DNA of 64,000 nt from Nematostella vectensis (taxonomy: Eukaryota > Cnidaria > Anthozoa > Actiniaria > Edwardsiidae), in assembly GCF_932526225.1 (NCBI RefSeq), contig NC_064035.1, positions 1,859,501 to 1,923,500 of the forward strand. The letters are read 5' to 3'. Shown piece after piece: positions 37,436 through 51,606 of the stretch; within the stretch, counting starts at the first letter, position 1, and the number at the start of each line of letters is the position of its first letter. Below the pieces are notes generated by a model. That model saw only the letters and a list, made by a program, of their open reading frames with translations. It did no database searches and was not told the DNA's origin. Made by a program: the position numbers and the translations under genes.

Positions 37436-38714
37436 TCGCATCCCTCTCTTTTTCTCCTGGCGTTTTATCCATCGTAGGTCCTTTTTCTTTCGACGGAAGG
37501 AAGGGGACTTCTTCACAACAATGCAGGGGCTGCGAGCAGTGGTCTGCGCGTGATCATAGACCGGCGTTTGCGCCTGAAGAGTGACGTCGCACTCGTCCGG
37601 TTGTTCCTCTTCCCTTTCAGTATGAGCTACGTCTATCGCAGCTTCTTCGGGAGTTTCATCGCAGCAGAGGGAATCACCTTCTTCGGATAACCTTTCGTCT
37701 CCATGTTCCTCTTCCTTTTCACTCACTGCATCTTCTTCCGATTCCTCAACCGAATCTGAGTCGTTAGTACCCTCATCGAGATACGCCAACGTTTTTTTCT
37801 GAAAAAATGATGACCTTTTTCTCCTTGCAACTTCCTTTAAGTCCGGCGTCAACTCTACGAACCCTTTCAAATATGTACTTTTCCCAGAAGCGCACTGAAT
37901 TTCGAGTGCGCATTGCTGATCTTGCCTGTATCGTGCAAAAACCTCATCCACACTTTCTGCACCCTCAGCTTCGCACAATTCCTCCTCATCGTAATAGCGG
38001 ATTAAGGCGTTCCCAGACTCGTCGACAACGGTCACTTCGTACAAGCGGCTCATTACACCTTGAATGCTGGTTCTATCCTTTTTGGGCGTTAAATTGAAAA
38101 CTACACTATCTGAGAGGGTGTCGACATTATCGCATATTTGCAATCTTTTCCATCGCTTTGTTTTTTTGCCAGTATGAATCGCTTGTTCGTTGTCATCTTG
38201 AATGGTTTCACAGGAGTCAGCCACTTCCCTAGCAGCGACTGGTGTATCATCTCCTTCAATTTGGCTCTGACAGCCTTGGCAGTGACAAGAGCTATGGCAC
38301 TAGAAACAAGATACAAAATACGATCGATCCTTATTATAAAAGTGGATTTTCTTTCTATTGGCAATTATCATAAGAAAATATTAAAAGATGGTATACAATT
38401 TTATAGAATCCCAGACATGCGCAGATGTAGGAGAAAAATTAATGTTTGACGCATGTCAAATGAAAAAATAGGAATGAAAAAAAAAGGGGATGCTCTTTCT
38501 TGCATAAGTCTTTGGCTGCTTTTTACAATTAATAAATAGAATGTTAAAAGGAACTTACTATTTCGGTATTCGCGCCGAGTAAAGAGCCATTGTCCTCTTC
38601 GGATTTCTGTCTTTCAACATCCTTTCTTCGGATACCATCTGTGCCCGGTTTGAATAGGAAGTCGTACCAAGGCGGGTGAGAAAAGAGCGAGCCAAGCCAG
38701 GCTACCGTTACCAT
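37382..38714 (-). CDS. Unrecognised acidic protein, two exons, 357 aa
   Basis: Exon 1 is 38559-38714, 52 codons from Met (MVTVAWLGSLFSHPPWYDFL) to LLGANTEI, with donor GTAAGTTC. Exon 2 is 37382-38299, after acceptor TTTCTAG. The joined frame is open for 357 aa. The middle holds a globular-looking part (residues about 130-210, with SRLYEVTVVDESGNALIRYY), then a long Glu/Asp/Ser-rich stretch, then a basic end with FRRKKKDLRW. Composition suggests a nuclear or cytoplasmic regulatory protein, but I recognise no domain and assign no function. The last ~15 codons fall in a degenerate tandem repeat, so the native C-terminus may have been altered. Exon 1 could extend to a non-coding leader upstream. 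Confidence 0.72.
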
Positions 38715-39031
38715 ATAGGCAGCAGATATCTATAGCAGATATCCCACTATATAGTGAGCATTCTTGTAGTCCTGTCCTCCACCTGTCATATGATTGTAGT
38801 TTTAGCAGGACTTTTTGGCTCGGCAGTATCCTTGCAACTGTTTTGATGTTTGTGATGTCATAGAACGTAGTTAGGAGAACATGCGCGCGCATTTGACGCG
38901 TAACTACAAACATGCGAACGCAAGACGCCACATGGCACAGGCCCTCCCGCACAAGCAGAAGACAAACCTATAGATAGGCTCGGTTTCTAGCCGTGGTGGT
39001 TTCGGTGCGCCCGCGATCCTCTCCAATTCCA
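38715..39031. other. Intergenic, nothing recognised
   Basis: Presumably the promoter side of the acidic two-exon gene. No motif stood out. Confidence 0.4.
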
Positions 39032-39270
39032 CGCAAGAAAATTTGTATAGTGATGAAAAAATGGAAAATTAAAGAAAATAGACTTCATAGTGGAGTCACT
39101 CTCTTTCTTCTTCTCTCGTCTTGTATGGGTGCTGAAAGGGAAACGAATGAGTAAAATGGGCCCATAATACTCAGGAGAGATCCCAAAAACAGACAAGAAT
39201 AAAGTAAGTTCACTAGAAAGTCTATTTTCTTCAATTTTCCATTTTTTAATTGCTAACAAATTCTGTTGCG
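39032..39270. mobile_element. MITE with ~50-bp inverted ends
   Basis: The left arm contains ATGGAAAATTAAAGAAAATA then GACTT; the right arm contains its near-inverse AAGTCTATTTTCTTCAATTT then TCCAT. The outermost bases CGCAA/TTGCG also pair. No ORF. Confidence 0.75.
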
Positions 39271-39825
39271 TACTAGAATACAAACCGAGTGCTGTGGTTA
39301 CCTGTGTGAAACCACGTCTGGAAACCGAGCCTAGCCTGTAGCTGTGTAGACGAAATCGAAACGCCGCGGACCCTCTGGGATTTCTCCCATAATCCTTTGC
39401 GTAGCTCTTTCAACTTGTAGCGACTGCATTCGTGAAGTCGTAGTGCTCACACTAAAGTTGTAACATTATCCCTCATCTTTAGTGCGAACACACCAAAACT
39501 CACGTTCTACATGTCAGTTTGTTTTTATTGATAAGAATCCTTACTGCTCTCGGCAGTGTTGTTGGTAAATTGTGTCCCGAGCAAACTACATCGACATTGT
39601 TTGAGAAAAACCTGCGACACGGAAAATGTCTCGTACTTCTCGGACATGCCCAACAAGGCACAATAAAAAAGAAGAGGAATAAATAAATAGGGAAAAAATA
39701 CATTGTGACCACTCTTGAGCTGTTCTAGCGCGTTTGACCTAATTTGTTTGGTGATTAAGGTCCATCTACTTGTGCTACTTTATGCCAGTGCTGAAAAACG
39801 CAAGACTAGTTCCAGTACCGCGCCG

Positions 39826-40062
39826 TTAAAGCCGCATTGTCGCCAGTTTACTTCCGGTCGATTACTTAACAATATCCGATGATTTTTAACGGAGAACGCG
39901 AAAAATATTTCAAAATATTGAAAGCAGTGTGTCTATTGGAAGTTTCTTTGATGATGTGACTGATAATTTAGAGTGGATGGCCTGTTTAATATCTCGGATT
40001 CTAATAGATTCTTTTGTCTTTTGACAAAATCCGGAAGTAAACTGGTGATAATGCGGCTTTAA
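39826..40062. mobile_element. MITE inserted at TTAA (piggyBac-like)
   Basis: TTAA at 39826-39829 and 40059-40062 flanks inverted ends AGCCGCATTGTCGCCAGTTT and AAACTGGTGATAATGCGGCT. TTAA duplication is the hallmark of piggyBac elements; no transposase is present. The inner GTTTACTTCCGG resembles the ends of the element at 34970-36905. Confidence 0.78.
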
Positions 40063-42116
40063 ACCAGAATGCTAAGAAAACTAGACCAAACATAAGGCGA
40101 TAATTTTCTTTATGACTCCCTCATTATCACACAAATCTGTCACCTTTTGTACAGTATGGTTTAAATGCTGTACAGTTAGTCAAAACAGCATAAAGTCAGC
40201 CTTTCGTACCTTTACTTTAACGATTCAAAACTACGATTGTGCTTGTTTTTTGCCAGAGCACGCGCATGCGCTATTCAGCACTGTCCTACTTTATTGACCA
40301 ACAACGTTGACACATCGAGTTAGTGCGCGCAATCAAACAGAAGACCGTCAGAAATTCATTCTTTTAATGAGAAAGGTTTCTTTGGGCAAAAGTAACCCAC
40401 CAAAAGTAGGGTTGTAGATTAGTATAATTTGTGTATCACGCATTTACTCTCCAGTGACTAACGAGTGCAGAATACAATACCGTATAGAAAACTGGAAGCC
40501 CAAAGAGATAATCATACAAGAAGATACAACTTAATATCCGTTAAACAGATTTATAAGATTAAATGAAAGTTACCAAATGAATTTTCGAGTGATTCTTAAT
40601 ACAATTGCTTCTCTAAAGTTCATTTGAAATCCTTCGCATATGGTCATTTTTATGGCTTCAGCTTGCAAAGGCACTCTCAGCAAACTAAACAGCAAAATGA
40701 CACACTGATATCCAATAATAATCAGACAGAACTGTGTAGTAGTGACAATGGGGCTAACAATGACTGATTTTTACTTTACTTATTAATACCGTTCCAAGAT
40801 TCATCGAAGTTGGTGTGTAAAAGCAGATTCAAAGTATTCTAAGAACCGCATCCCGTAGATTCAACTTGGTGAAACACTGCCCCATTTTCGATTCACTATC
40901 CGCCTTAGACCACCCAGGCCACGGAGTCACTAGTACACAGCTCTTCCGTAAATATGCAAATAAGGGACGGAAGGTGCCTAATACGTCCAATAAGTAGGGG
41001 CTTTGATACATGCTACCCGATTTAAATTAACTATTACAATTTAGTAAAGCCATGGTTAAACCTTCAGGTCATTATTCCTGTTTCACAAATTATGCTGGCG
41101 ATTTTTTAAAAGAAAAGGGGCGTTTCACAGTGAGTATAAATACAGTAGCCCTAGTACAAAAATATATCCGTATCTGTCAAAAATATGGATGCCCTGATTT
41201 CTTCACTTCTAAAGATTCCCCCCGAATTTGATAAAACGTATACCATAGATGGAAGTATGGCAAATTACGAATGCATCTCTTTTTAAAAATAACTACCTAA
41301 GCAGTTCCAGATTTGTACAAAGCGGAGAGGAAGTCTGGATAGAATGATAGAGCGGTATTGAAGAACAGACATAATTGCACAAGACATGAGGCTATCCACC
41401 CAAAGAAGGCCAACAACATTGCAAGCAAGGCAATATACAGCATCTATAAATAGTGTGAATCAAGACCTCGACAGAACACCAACGCTCTTGATGCACCCAT
41501 TCCTTTTAGCAACAACATTGCAGAGCAGGCAATATACAGCATTTATAAACAGTGCGCACCAAACATCTACTTACTGCGAGAAACACTGCAAGGCGGGCAA
41601 ATAAAGCCTCTATACTTTGCCCAGTGGACTCTGGATTGTCAGATTTTTTGAAGATCGACACAACAAGGCTTTTCCAAGAATTCACGATTCTCCAGGCCAG
41701 TAATAAAATAGTTAGCATCTAAAATTCAATCTGCATTCCCACCATACATATATTAAATATAAATTCATAAAAAAAACCTAATCAGCTATTTCTCATGGTC
41801 CAGGATGAGATAATTAGATTAAAAATAGGTGCTATACCAACTAGCCTGAGAATTGAAAAAAAAAAAAAGAAAACCCATGCCACAAGCGTGCACTCAAAAA
41901 TTTGAGAAGATATCAACACAGCACTTATAGTATAGAAATGCATAGAAACTTGAAAAATGCCAACCGAAGGAGTACACAGCTTTCCAAATTACAGTAATAT
42001 ATAATATGATATACGCTTTAAAGGTTAATGATTACAGGATGGTCATAGCCGGGTAAGTCAAGCCGATCATTGAGGTTCAGGGACAAGTCCAGGGGGGAGC
42101 CGTGTGGAAATAGTGC
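40063..42116. other. Intergenic stretch without a recognised gene
   Basis: About 41395-41600 has two to three diverged copies of a segment with GGCAATATACAGCATCTATA. The 3' UTR of the KH gene presumably occupies the right end. No exon or RNA gene was found. Confidence 0.5.
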
Positions 42117-45100
42117 CTAATTCATTTGAGGAGCAGGAGGAGCAGCAGGAGCAGGAGGAGGTGGTGGTCTCTTTGGCCCAGCACCTTGATAGTTGTTCAT
42201 CGGTCCTCCCTGTTGACACTGGTTGACTATTTCATTTATTCTATATTGTGCGTGCTGGGGAGGAAAAATAGAATATACATTAGTTACATTCCAAGTACCA
42301 TTGTATGGCAATAACATATGAAAATTTTGGAATACTTGTGAGTACTTTTCATCCACCTAATTAACAGATGTATCCACTTCAGCAAAGCTAGTAGCACAGC
42401 CCTCCTTGTAAATGTTCGTGACAATTCTGTCCGGCTGCAGGATTTACCATAACCAGGCCAAATTAAATGTATGGCAGTCCAGGGCCATGTAGTCAGAGTG
42501 TGACCTAACTATATAAAGTATGTATGATATAGACAATGTAATCGGCGAGTTATAGTCATAGGTGTAATTATATAAGGCAAAAAGAAACCCATACTGTACC
42601 TGGCTACTTGCAAAACTTCCTACAATCTGTACAACTGCTTCTTTAGGGTCAGGATCTTGCTCATCTGTTACTATTTTAATATATGTTCGAGTTTCTTTTT
42701 CAAGGTTCTTTACCTGAATAATAAATAAGGTATTAGTGAATTTTTAGTCTAATTTACCAACAATTCGAAACTCCGCTAGCTCATCCAGCAAAGAGAGATT
42801 CCTGTGTCTAGGTCTCTCAGCATTTTGTGAAACAAATGTGTTATTCTGGTCAAAAATAGAACGATATTTACTGAAATCAAAATTAAATATACAAAATATA
42901 AAATCAAAAGGAAAAAGATCTTAAAGTCAAAATTAAGGTATTCTTCATTGCCCGTGTAAATGAACCGATTAGGGAAAGTTCATTTATTATCCAGAGGGGG
43001 GGGGGGGGGGGGGGGGGTTGGGGGGGTTGGGTTGGTGAGGATTAAAAAAAGTAAGGAAAAAATTTAGTCCCCCCCCCCCCCCTTCAGGTGAAACAAATTT
43101 TTTTAACCATATTTTTGGTGTCCATAGGCCTTCCATGTATTTACTTTAGCTTGAAAGGGATTATTGTTAAGCTCTAAAAAAAACCCAAGGGTGAGGATCT
43201 GATAGATCGTTTTTGCATGTTGGCTGAGGACTTGGTATCAATAAACAGTTGTCAGCACTTACATTTTGTCCACCTTTGCCAATTATTTTCCCTATAATGT
43301 TTGTTTGTTGCTCCTTGTTTCCTCGTACAGCCCCTTTAATAGGTACTGTGACCTCAGCTCTGAGTTTCAGTTCACCGTCAGAGTTGCTATATCCCTGTTC
43401 AGCTAGCTTGCAATAAACACAGTGCTGTGCCTATAAGAAATTATCAAACTTAATAAAAATAAATAAACACTTCATGGTGTGTTTAGAAATAACATATTAT
43501 TACACTTTTTTCCCAGGTTAATTCCTTGGTTATTTTGCCTCGTAAGACCATAACTGCTTAACTTATACTATTTTTTTTTCTTTACAAAGCGCCATGTATG
43601 TTTTACAGTACACAGATGACTTGGGAAGTACTGAGGCAATGATACAATGATATTACAAGTAGATGACTTACAAAGTACTGAGCCATGGGGTGGCCTATGA
43701 CTTCTACATATCTCTCGCCAGATTTGTCATCTGGCGAAACATGCACTCTTGAGGCTCCACTCAAAGTCTTCATGTAATTGCAGAATGACCCTTTGGTACC
43801 AATAACTGCACCAGCATACTTTTGTGGTATTGCCAGCCGTGCTCGAATTGGTTGCTAAGAACGGAAACACAAGTAAGCAAAGAGAATGGAGACAAATACC
43901 TTAGAAAGGATATAATAATTTCCTCATTTTTTATCAAATTGCAGTGAACAGGTTTGTATATATGGTAGATGGTCCGTACTTACACTAACATGTTGGTGAA
44001 ACTGTTGTGGGGCCTGTTGGTACGGATACTGTGACACATTCATCATGCCACCAGCATTCTAAGAGAAAGCACACTCATCAATTAGCACATAACACTTGCA
44101 AAGTCAGGGCCTTAATTTGACAGCTAAAAGTAATTCTTACATCAGGCATCATGTGGGCAGGGGGCATTCCTCCCCCATACCCTTGCCCTTGGTTCCAATG
44201 CATTTGTTGCTGGTAGAAGGGTTGCTGCATTTGTTTAGAGCGCTGCAAAATAGATTATCACAGTGACAATTAGTACAGGTACTGCAGCTGAACTCCATCA
44301 ACCAAATGTACATGAATCGTGGAAGTGTTTCTTAAGTGGGCATAAAGTATTTAAAAAAAAGGAGCTATGAAATACATTACTGTAGACCCATTACAGAAAC
44401 TCACCACTAAATCATCCATGTCTTTCTTGAGACATTCATGGACTTTCCCACTTATCATGCATTCAGCTTTCATACAGTTTTCAAAGGCTTCATCTTCATC
44501 CACTGCCTTTTCCCCATCAGATTCATCATGAATCAAACACTTAATGCTGACTATACGATCACCAGGGTTGAGCATAGATGAGTGGCCCATTCTGTCACCT
44601 GTGTTACCACTATAACAGATGGAATTATGTATATAAACCACTATAACAGATGGAATTATGTATATAAACCACTATAACAGATGGAATTATGTATATAAAC
44701 CACTATAACAGATGGAATTATGTATATAAACCACTATAACAGATGGAATTATGTATATAAACCACTATAACAGATGGAATTATGTATATAAACCACTATA
44801 ACAGATGGAATTATGTATATAAACCACTATAACAGATGGAATTATGTATATAAACCACTATAACAGATGGAATTATGTATATAAACCACTATAACAGATG
44901 GAATTATGTATATAAACCACTATAACAGATGGAATTATGTATATAAACCACTATAACAGATGGAATTATGTATATAAACCACTATAACAGATGGAATTAT
45001 GTATATAAACCACTATAACAGATGGAATTATGTATATAAACCACTATAACAGATGGAATTATGTATATAAACCACTATAACAGATGGAATTATGTATATA

Positions 45101-48100
45101 AACCACTATAACAGATGGAATTATGTATATAAACCACTATAACAGATGGAATTATGTATATAAACCACTATAACATATGGAATTATGTATATAAACCACT
45201 ATAACAGATGGAATTATGTATATAAACCACTATAACAGATGGAATTTTGTATATAAACCACTATAACAGATGGAATTATGTATATAAACCACTATAACAG
45301 ATGGAATTTTGTATATAAACCACTATAACAGATGGAATTATGTATATAAACCACTATAACAGATGGAATTATGTATATAAACCACTATAACAGATGGAAT
45401 TATGTATATAAACCACTATAACAGATGGAATTATGTATATAAACCACTATAACAGATGGAATTATGTATATAAACCACTATAACAGATGGAATTATGTAT
45501 ATAAACCACTATAACAGATGGAATTATGTATATAAACCACTATAACAGATGGAATTATGTATATAAACCACTATAACAGATGGAATTATGTATATAAACC
45601 ACTATAACAGATGGAATTATGTATATAAACCACTATAACAGATGGAATTATGTATATAAACCACTATAACAGATGGAATTATGTATATAAACCACTATAA
45701 CAGATGGAATTATGTATATAAACCACTATAACAGATGGAATTATGTATATAAACCACTATAACAGATGGAATTATGTATATAAACCACTATAACAGATGG
45801 AATTATGTATATAAACCACTATAACAGATGGAATTATGTATATAAACCACTATAACAGATGGAATTATGTATATAAACCACTATAACAGATGGAATTATG
45901 TATATAAACCACTATAACAGATGGAATTATGTATATAAACCACTATAACAGATGGAATTTTGTATATAAACCACTATAACAGATGGAATTATGTATATAA
46001 ACCACTATAACAGATGTAATTATGTATATAAACCACTATAACAGATGGAATTTTGTATATAAACCACTATAACAGATGGAATTATGTATATAAACCACTA
46101 TAACAGATGGAATTATGTATATAAACCACTATAACAGATGGAATTATGTATATAAACCACTATAACAGATGGAATTATGTATATAAACCACTATAACAGA
46201 TGGAATTATGTATATAAACCACTATAACAGATGGAATTATGTATATAAACCACTATAACAGATGGAATTATGTATATAAACCACTATAACAGATGGAATT
46301 ATGTATATAAACCACTATAACAGATGGAATTATGTATATAAACCACTATAACAGATGGAATTATGTATATAAACCACTATAACAGATGGAATTATGTATA
46401 TAAACCACTATAACAGATGGAATTATGTATATAAACCACTATAACAGATGGAATTATGTATATAAACCACTATAACAGATGGAATTATGTATATAAACCA
46501 CTATAACAGATGGAATTATGTATATAAACCACTATAACAGATGGAATTATGTATATAAACCACTATAACAGATGGAATTATGTATATAAACCACTATAAC
46601 AGATGGAATTATGTATATAAACCACTATAACAGATGGAATTATGTATATAAACCACTATAACAGATGGAATTATGTATATAAACCACTATAACAGATGGA
46701 ATTATGTATATAAACCACTATAACAGATGGAATTATGTATATAAACCACTATACAATGAATGATTAACCACTATAACAGATGGAATTATGTATATAAACC
46801 ACTATAACAGATGGAATTATGTATATAAACCACTATAACAGATGGAATTATGTATATAAACCACTATAACAGATGGAATTATGTATATAAACCACTATAA
46901 CAGATGGAATTATGTATATAAACCACTATAACAGATGGAATTATGTATATAAACCACTATAACAGATGGAATTATGTATATAAACCACTATAACAGATGG
47001 AATTATGTATATAAACCACTATAACAGATGGAATTATGTATATAAACCACTATAACAGATGGAATTATGTATATAAACCACTATAACAGATGGAATTATG
47101 TATATAAACCACTATAACAGATGGAATTATGTATATAAACCACTATAACAGATGGAATTATGTATATAAACCACTATAACAGATGGAATTATGTATATAA
47201 ACCACTATAACAGATGGAATTATGTATATAAACCACTATAACAGATGGAATTATGTATATAAACCACTATAACAGATGGAATTATGTATATAAACCACTA
47301 TAACAGATGGAATTATGTATATAAACCACTATAACAGATGGAATTATGTATATAAACCACTATAACAGATGGAATTATGTATATAAACCACTATAACAGA
47401 TGGAATTATGTATATAAACCACTATAACAGATGGAATTATGTATATAAACCACTATAACAGATGGAATTATGTATATAAACCACTATAACAGATGGAATT
47501 ATGTATATAAACCACTATAACAGATGGAATTATGTATATAAACCACTATAACAGATGGAATTATGTATATAAACCACTATAACAGATGGAATTATGTATA
47601 TAAACCACTATAACAGATGGAATTATGTATATAAACCACTATAACAGATGGAATTATGTATATAAACCACTATAACAGATGGAATTATGTATATAAACCA
47701 CTATAACAGATGGAATTATGTATATAAACCACTATAACAGATGGAATTATGTATATAAACCACTATAACAGATGGAATTATGTATATAAACCACTATAAC
47801 AGATGGAATTATGTATATAAACCACTATAACAGATGGAATTATGTATATAAACCACTATAACAGATGGAATTATGTATATAAACCACTATAACAGATGGA
47901 ATTATGTATATAAACCACTATAACAGATGGAATTATGTATATAAACCACTATAACAGATGGAATTATGTATATAAACCACTATAACAGATGGAATTATGT
48001 ATATAAACCACTATAACAGATGGAATTATGTATATAAACCACTATAACAGATGGAATTATGTATATAAACCACTATAACAGATGGAATTATGTATATAAA

Positions 48101-50869
48101 CCACTATAACAGATGGAATTATGTATATAAACCACTATAACAGATGGAATTATGTATATAAACCACTATAACAGATGGAATTATGTATATAAACCACTAT
48201 AACAGATGGAATTATGTATATAAACCACTATAACAGATGGAATTATGTATATAAACCACTATAACAGATGGAATTATGTATATAAACCACTATAACAGAT
48301 GGAATTATGTATATAAACCACTATAACAGATGGAATTATGTATATAAACCACTATAACAGATGGAATTATGTATATAAACCACTATAACAGATGGAATTA
48401 TGTATATAAACCACTATAACAGATGGAATTATGTATATAAACCACTATAACAGATGGAATTATGTATATAAACCACTATAACAGATGGAATTATGTATAT
48501 AAACCACTATAACAGATGGAATTATGTATATAAACCACTATAACAGATGGAATTATGTATATAAACCACTATAACAGATGGAATTATGTATATAAACCAC
48601 TATAACAGATGGAATTATGTATATAAACCACTATAACAGATGGAATTATGTATATAAACCACTATAACAGATGGAATTATGTATATAAACCACTATAACA
48701 GATGGAATTATGTATATAAACCACTATAACAGATGGAATTATGTATATAAACCACTATAACAGATGGAATTATGTATATAAACCACTATAACAGATGGAA
48801 TTATGTATATAAACCACTATAACAGATGGAATTATGTATATAAACCACTATAACAGATGGAATTATGTATATAAACCACTATAACAGATGGAATTATGTA
48901 TATAAACCACTATAACAGATGGAATTATGTATATAAACCACTATAACAGATGGAATTATGTATATAAACCACTATAACAGATGGAATTATGTATATAAAC
49001 CACTATAACAGATGGAATTATGTATATAAACCACTATAACAGATGGAATTATGTATATAAACCACTATAACAGATGGAATTATGTATATAAACCACTATA
49101 ACAGATGGAATTATGTATATAAACCACTATAACAGATGGAATTATGTATATAAACCACTATAACAGATGGAATTATGTATATAAACCACTATAACAGATG
49201 GAATTATGTATATAAACCACTATAACAGATGGAATTTTGTATATAAACCACTATAACAGATGGAATTATGTATATAAACCACTATAACAGATGGAATTAT
49301 GTATATAAACCACTATAACAGATGGAATTATGTATATAAACCACTATAACAGATGGAATTATGTATATAAACCACTATAACAGATGGAATTATGTATATA
49401 AACCACTATAACAGATGGAATTATGTATATAAACCACTATAACAGATGGAATTATGTATATAAACCACTATAACAGATGGAATTATGTATATAAACCACT
49501 ATAACAGATGGAATTATGTATATAAACCACTATAACAGATGGAATTATGTATATAAACCACTATAACAGATGGAATTATGTATATAAACCACTATAACAG
49601 ATGGAATTATGTATATAAACCACTATAACAGATGGAATTATGTATATAAACCACTATAACAGATGGAATTATGTATATAAACCACTATAACAGATGGAAT
49701 TATGTATATAAACCACTATAACAGATGGAATTATGTATATAAACCACTATAACAGATGGAATTATGTATATAAACCACTATAACAGATGGAATTATGTAT
49801 ATAAACCACTATAACAGATGGAATTATGTATATAAACCACTATAACAGATGGAATTATGTATATAAACCACTATAACAGATGGAATTATGTATATAAACC
49901 ACTATAACAGATGGAATTATGTATATAAACCACTATAACAGATGGAATTATGTATATAAACCACTATAACAGATGGAATTATGTATATAAACCACTATAA
50001 CAGATGGAATTATGTATATAAACCACTATAACAGATGGAATTATGTATATAAACCACTATAACAGATGGAATTATGTATATAAACCACTATAACAGATGG
50101 AATTATGTATATAAACCACTATAACAGATGGAATTATGTATATAAACCACTATAACAGATGGAATTATGTATATAAACCACTATAACAGATGGAATTATG
50201 TATATAAACCACTATAACAGATGGAATTATGTATATAAACCACTATAACAGATGGAATTATGTATATAAACCACTATAACAGATGGAATTATGTATATAA
50301 ACCACTATAACAGATGGAATTATGTATATAAACCACTATAACAGATGGAATTATGTATATAAACCACTATAACAGATGGAATTATGTATATAAACCACTA
50401 TAACAGATGGGATTATGTATATAAACCACTATAACAGATGGAATTATGTATATAAACCACTATAACAGATGGAATTATGTATATAAACCACTTTAACAGA
50501 TGGAATTATGTATATAAACCACTATAACAGATGGAATTATGTATATAAACCACTATAACAGATGGAATTATGTATATAAACCACTATAACAGATGGAATT
50601 TTGTATATAAAAAGATACTACAAAAGCTGGAAATGCCAATAAAAAGTCGAAAAGGAAAATTATATAATTAATTCCAGGGCTTGGAAGGTGGTGGAAATTG
50701 ATAAGTAGGGGGTGGAAGTTATTTTATCTTTTTAGTTCTAATAAAACTTAAGTTGACTTTTTAAAAAAAAACTAATGCCATTAAGAACACAATTTAAAAG
50801 CTTACCTGACTTTAATTGAAGATGCTCCTGTTTCATCCATAACACTTTTTAGATTGTTTCCTTTCCTTC
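42117..50869 (-). CDS. KH-domain RNA-binding protein, IGF2BP-like (5' end missing)
   Basis: The exons on the minus strand are 50806-50869, 44405-44609, 44141-44242, 43984-44058, 43672-43854, 43263-43430, 42600-42713 and 42117-42254, all GT-AG and in phase. The visible ~305 residues hold part of one KH domain (GRKGNNLKSVMDETGASSIK), a Gln/Met/Gly-rich linker, and two complete KH domains with GxxG loops GTKG and GKGG. The tail is proline-rich and ends APPAPQMN. The spacing of a KH pair, low-complexity linker and a second KH pair resembles the IGF2BP/IMP family, which binds mRNA to control its localisation and stability. Other multi-KH proteins remain possible, since the N-terminal exons, which would hold the family's RRMs, lie in or beyond the gap. 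The 6.2-kb intron 44610-50805 is almost wholly a 31-bp satellite. Confidence 0.85.
42972..43100. repeat. Fragment related to the 19500-20163 MITE
   Basis: It begins AGGGAAAGTTCATTTATTA and continues with G and then C homopolymer runs and TTCAGGTGAAACAAA, as in the left part of the element at 19500. It lies in a KH-gene intron. Confidence 0.6.
44606..50610 (-). repeat. 31-bp satellite of ~190 units carrying the KH-gene splice acceptor
   Basis: Nearly perfect 31-bp units (containing CACTATAACAGATGGAATTA then TGTATATAAAC) run for 6 kb. The first unit overlaps the exon 44405-44609 by its last four bases. On the gene strand each unit ends TTCCATCTGTTATAG|TGGT, a copy of the 3' splice acceptor of that exon. 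Scattered variants (TTTTGTATAT, GGGATTATG) and one insertion at about 46752-46766 interrupt it. Confidence 0.97.
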
Positions 50870-50966
50870 CTGAAATTTGAAGGAATTAATTTTATTAGTT
50901 AAGACCTGAAAAATAAACAATGTCAGCACAAACAGTTGATCTGCAAATGGTGTGCATGGGACTCAT

Positions 50967-51166
50967 NNNNNNNNNNNNNNNNNNNNNNNNNNNNNNNNNN
51001 NNNNNNNNNNNNNNNNNNNNNNNNNNNNNNNNNNNNNNNNNNNNNNNNNNNNNNNNNNNNNNNNNNNNNNNNNNNNNNNNNNNNNNNNNNNNNNNNNNNN
51101 NNNNNNNNNNNNNNNNNNNNNNNNNNNNNNNNNNNNNNNNNNNNNNNNNNNNNNNNNNNNNNNNNN
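50967..51166. other. Assembly gap of exactly 200 N
   Basis: A round-number gap. It hides the upstream exons of the KH gene and the junction between host DNA and the Polinton. Confidence 0.99.
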
Positions 51167-51319
51167 TAGCTCGAGTAGTAGTAGGGTTTTGGCGCAGCTG
51201 GCGCAACTTTTTGATCTCCCCAAATTTCATTCCAAAATGGCGCGAAAGTCTCCGCGCACCTCCGCCAAGCCTCGCGACCTGCGCATGCGCGAGTTTGCTA
51301 GAGATCTCTTGCACGACCA

Positions 51320-51600
51320 CGCCCACCCGTCAATCACTTTGTCACGTGACGACCACGCCCACCTGTCAATCATTTTGTCAAAAACCTGTCAATCATTTTG
51401 TCGAAAACCTGTCAATCACTTTGTCACGTGATAGCCACGCCCACCTGTCAATCACTTTGTCACGTGATAGCCACGCCCACCTGTCAATCACTTTGTCGCG
51501 TGATAACCAAGCCCACCTGTCAATCATTTTGTCACGTGATAGCCACGCCCACCTGTCAATCATTTTGTCGAAAACCTGTCAATCATTTTGTCACGTGTCG
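51320..51600 (+). repeat. Tandem repeats in the Polinton left end
   Basis: Seven to eight units of up to 36 bp contain CCACGCCCACCTGTCAATCA then CTTTGTCACGTGATAG, with shortened units that keep CGAAAACCTGTCAATCATTT. They sit between the terminus and the polymerase gene. Confidence 0.9.
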
Positions 51601-51606
51601 CATCTA

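Noticed and set aside
38101-38364. Alternative minus-strand frame over the start of acidic exon 2
   Set aside because: It also follows the acceptor but stops after 66 codons past it, while the chosen frame joins exon 1 in phase and stays open to the long acidic exon.
44610-50610. TATATAAA in each 31-bp unit as promoters, or the array as a CRISPR
   Set aside because: The units are directly adjacent without spacers, in an animal intron; the TATA-like string is simply part of the repeat.
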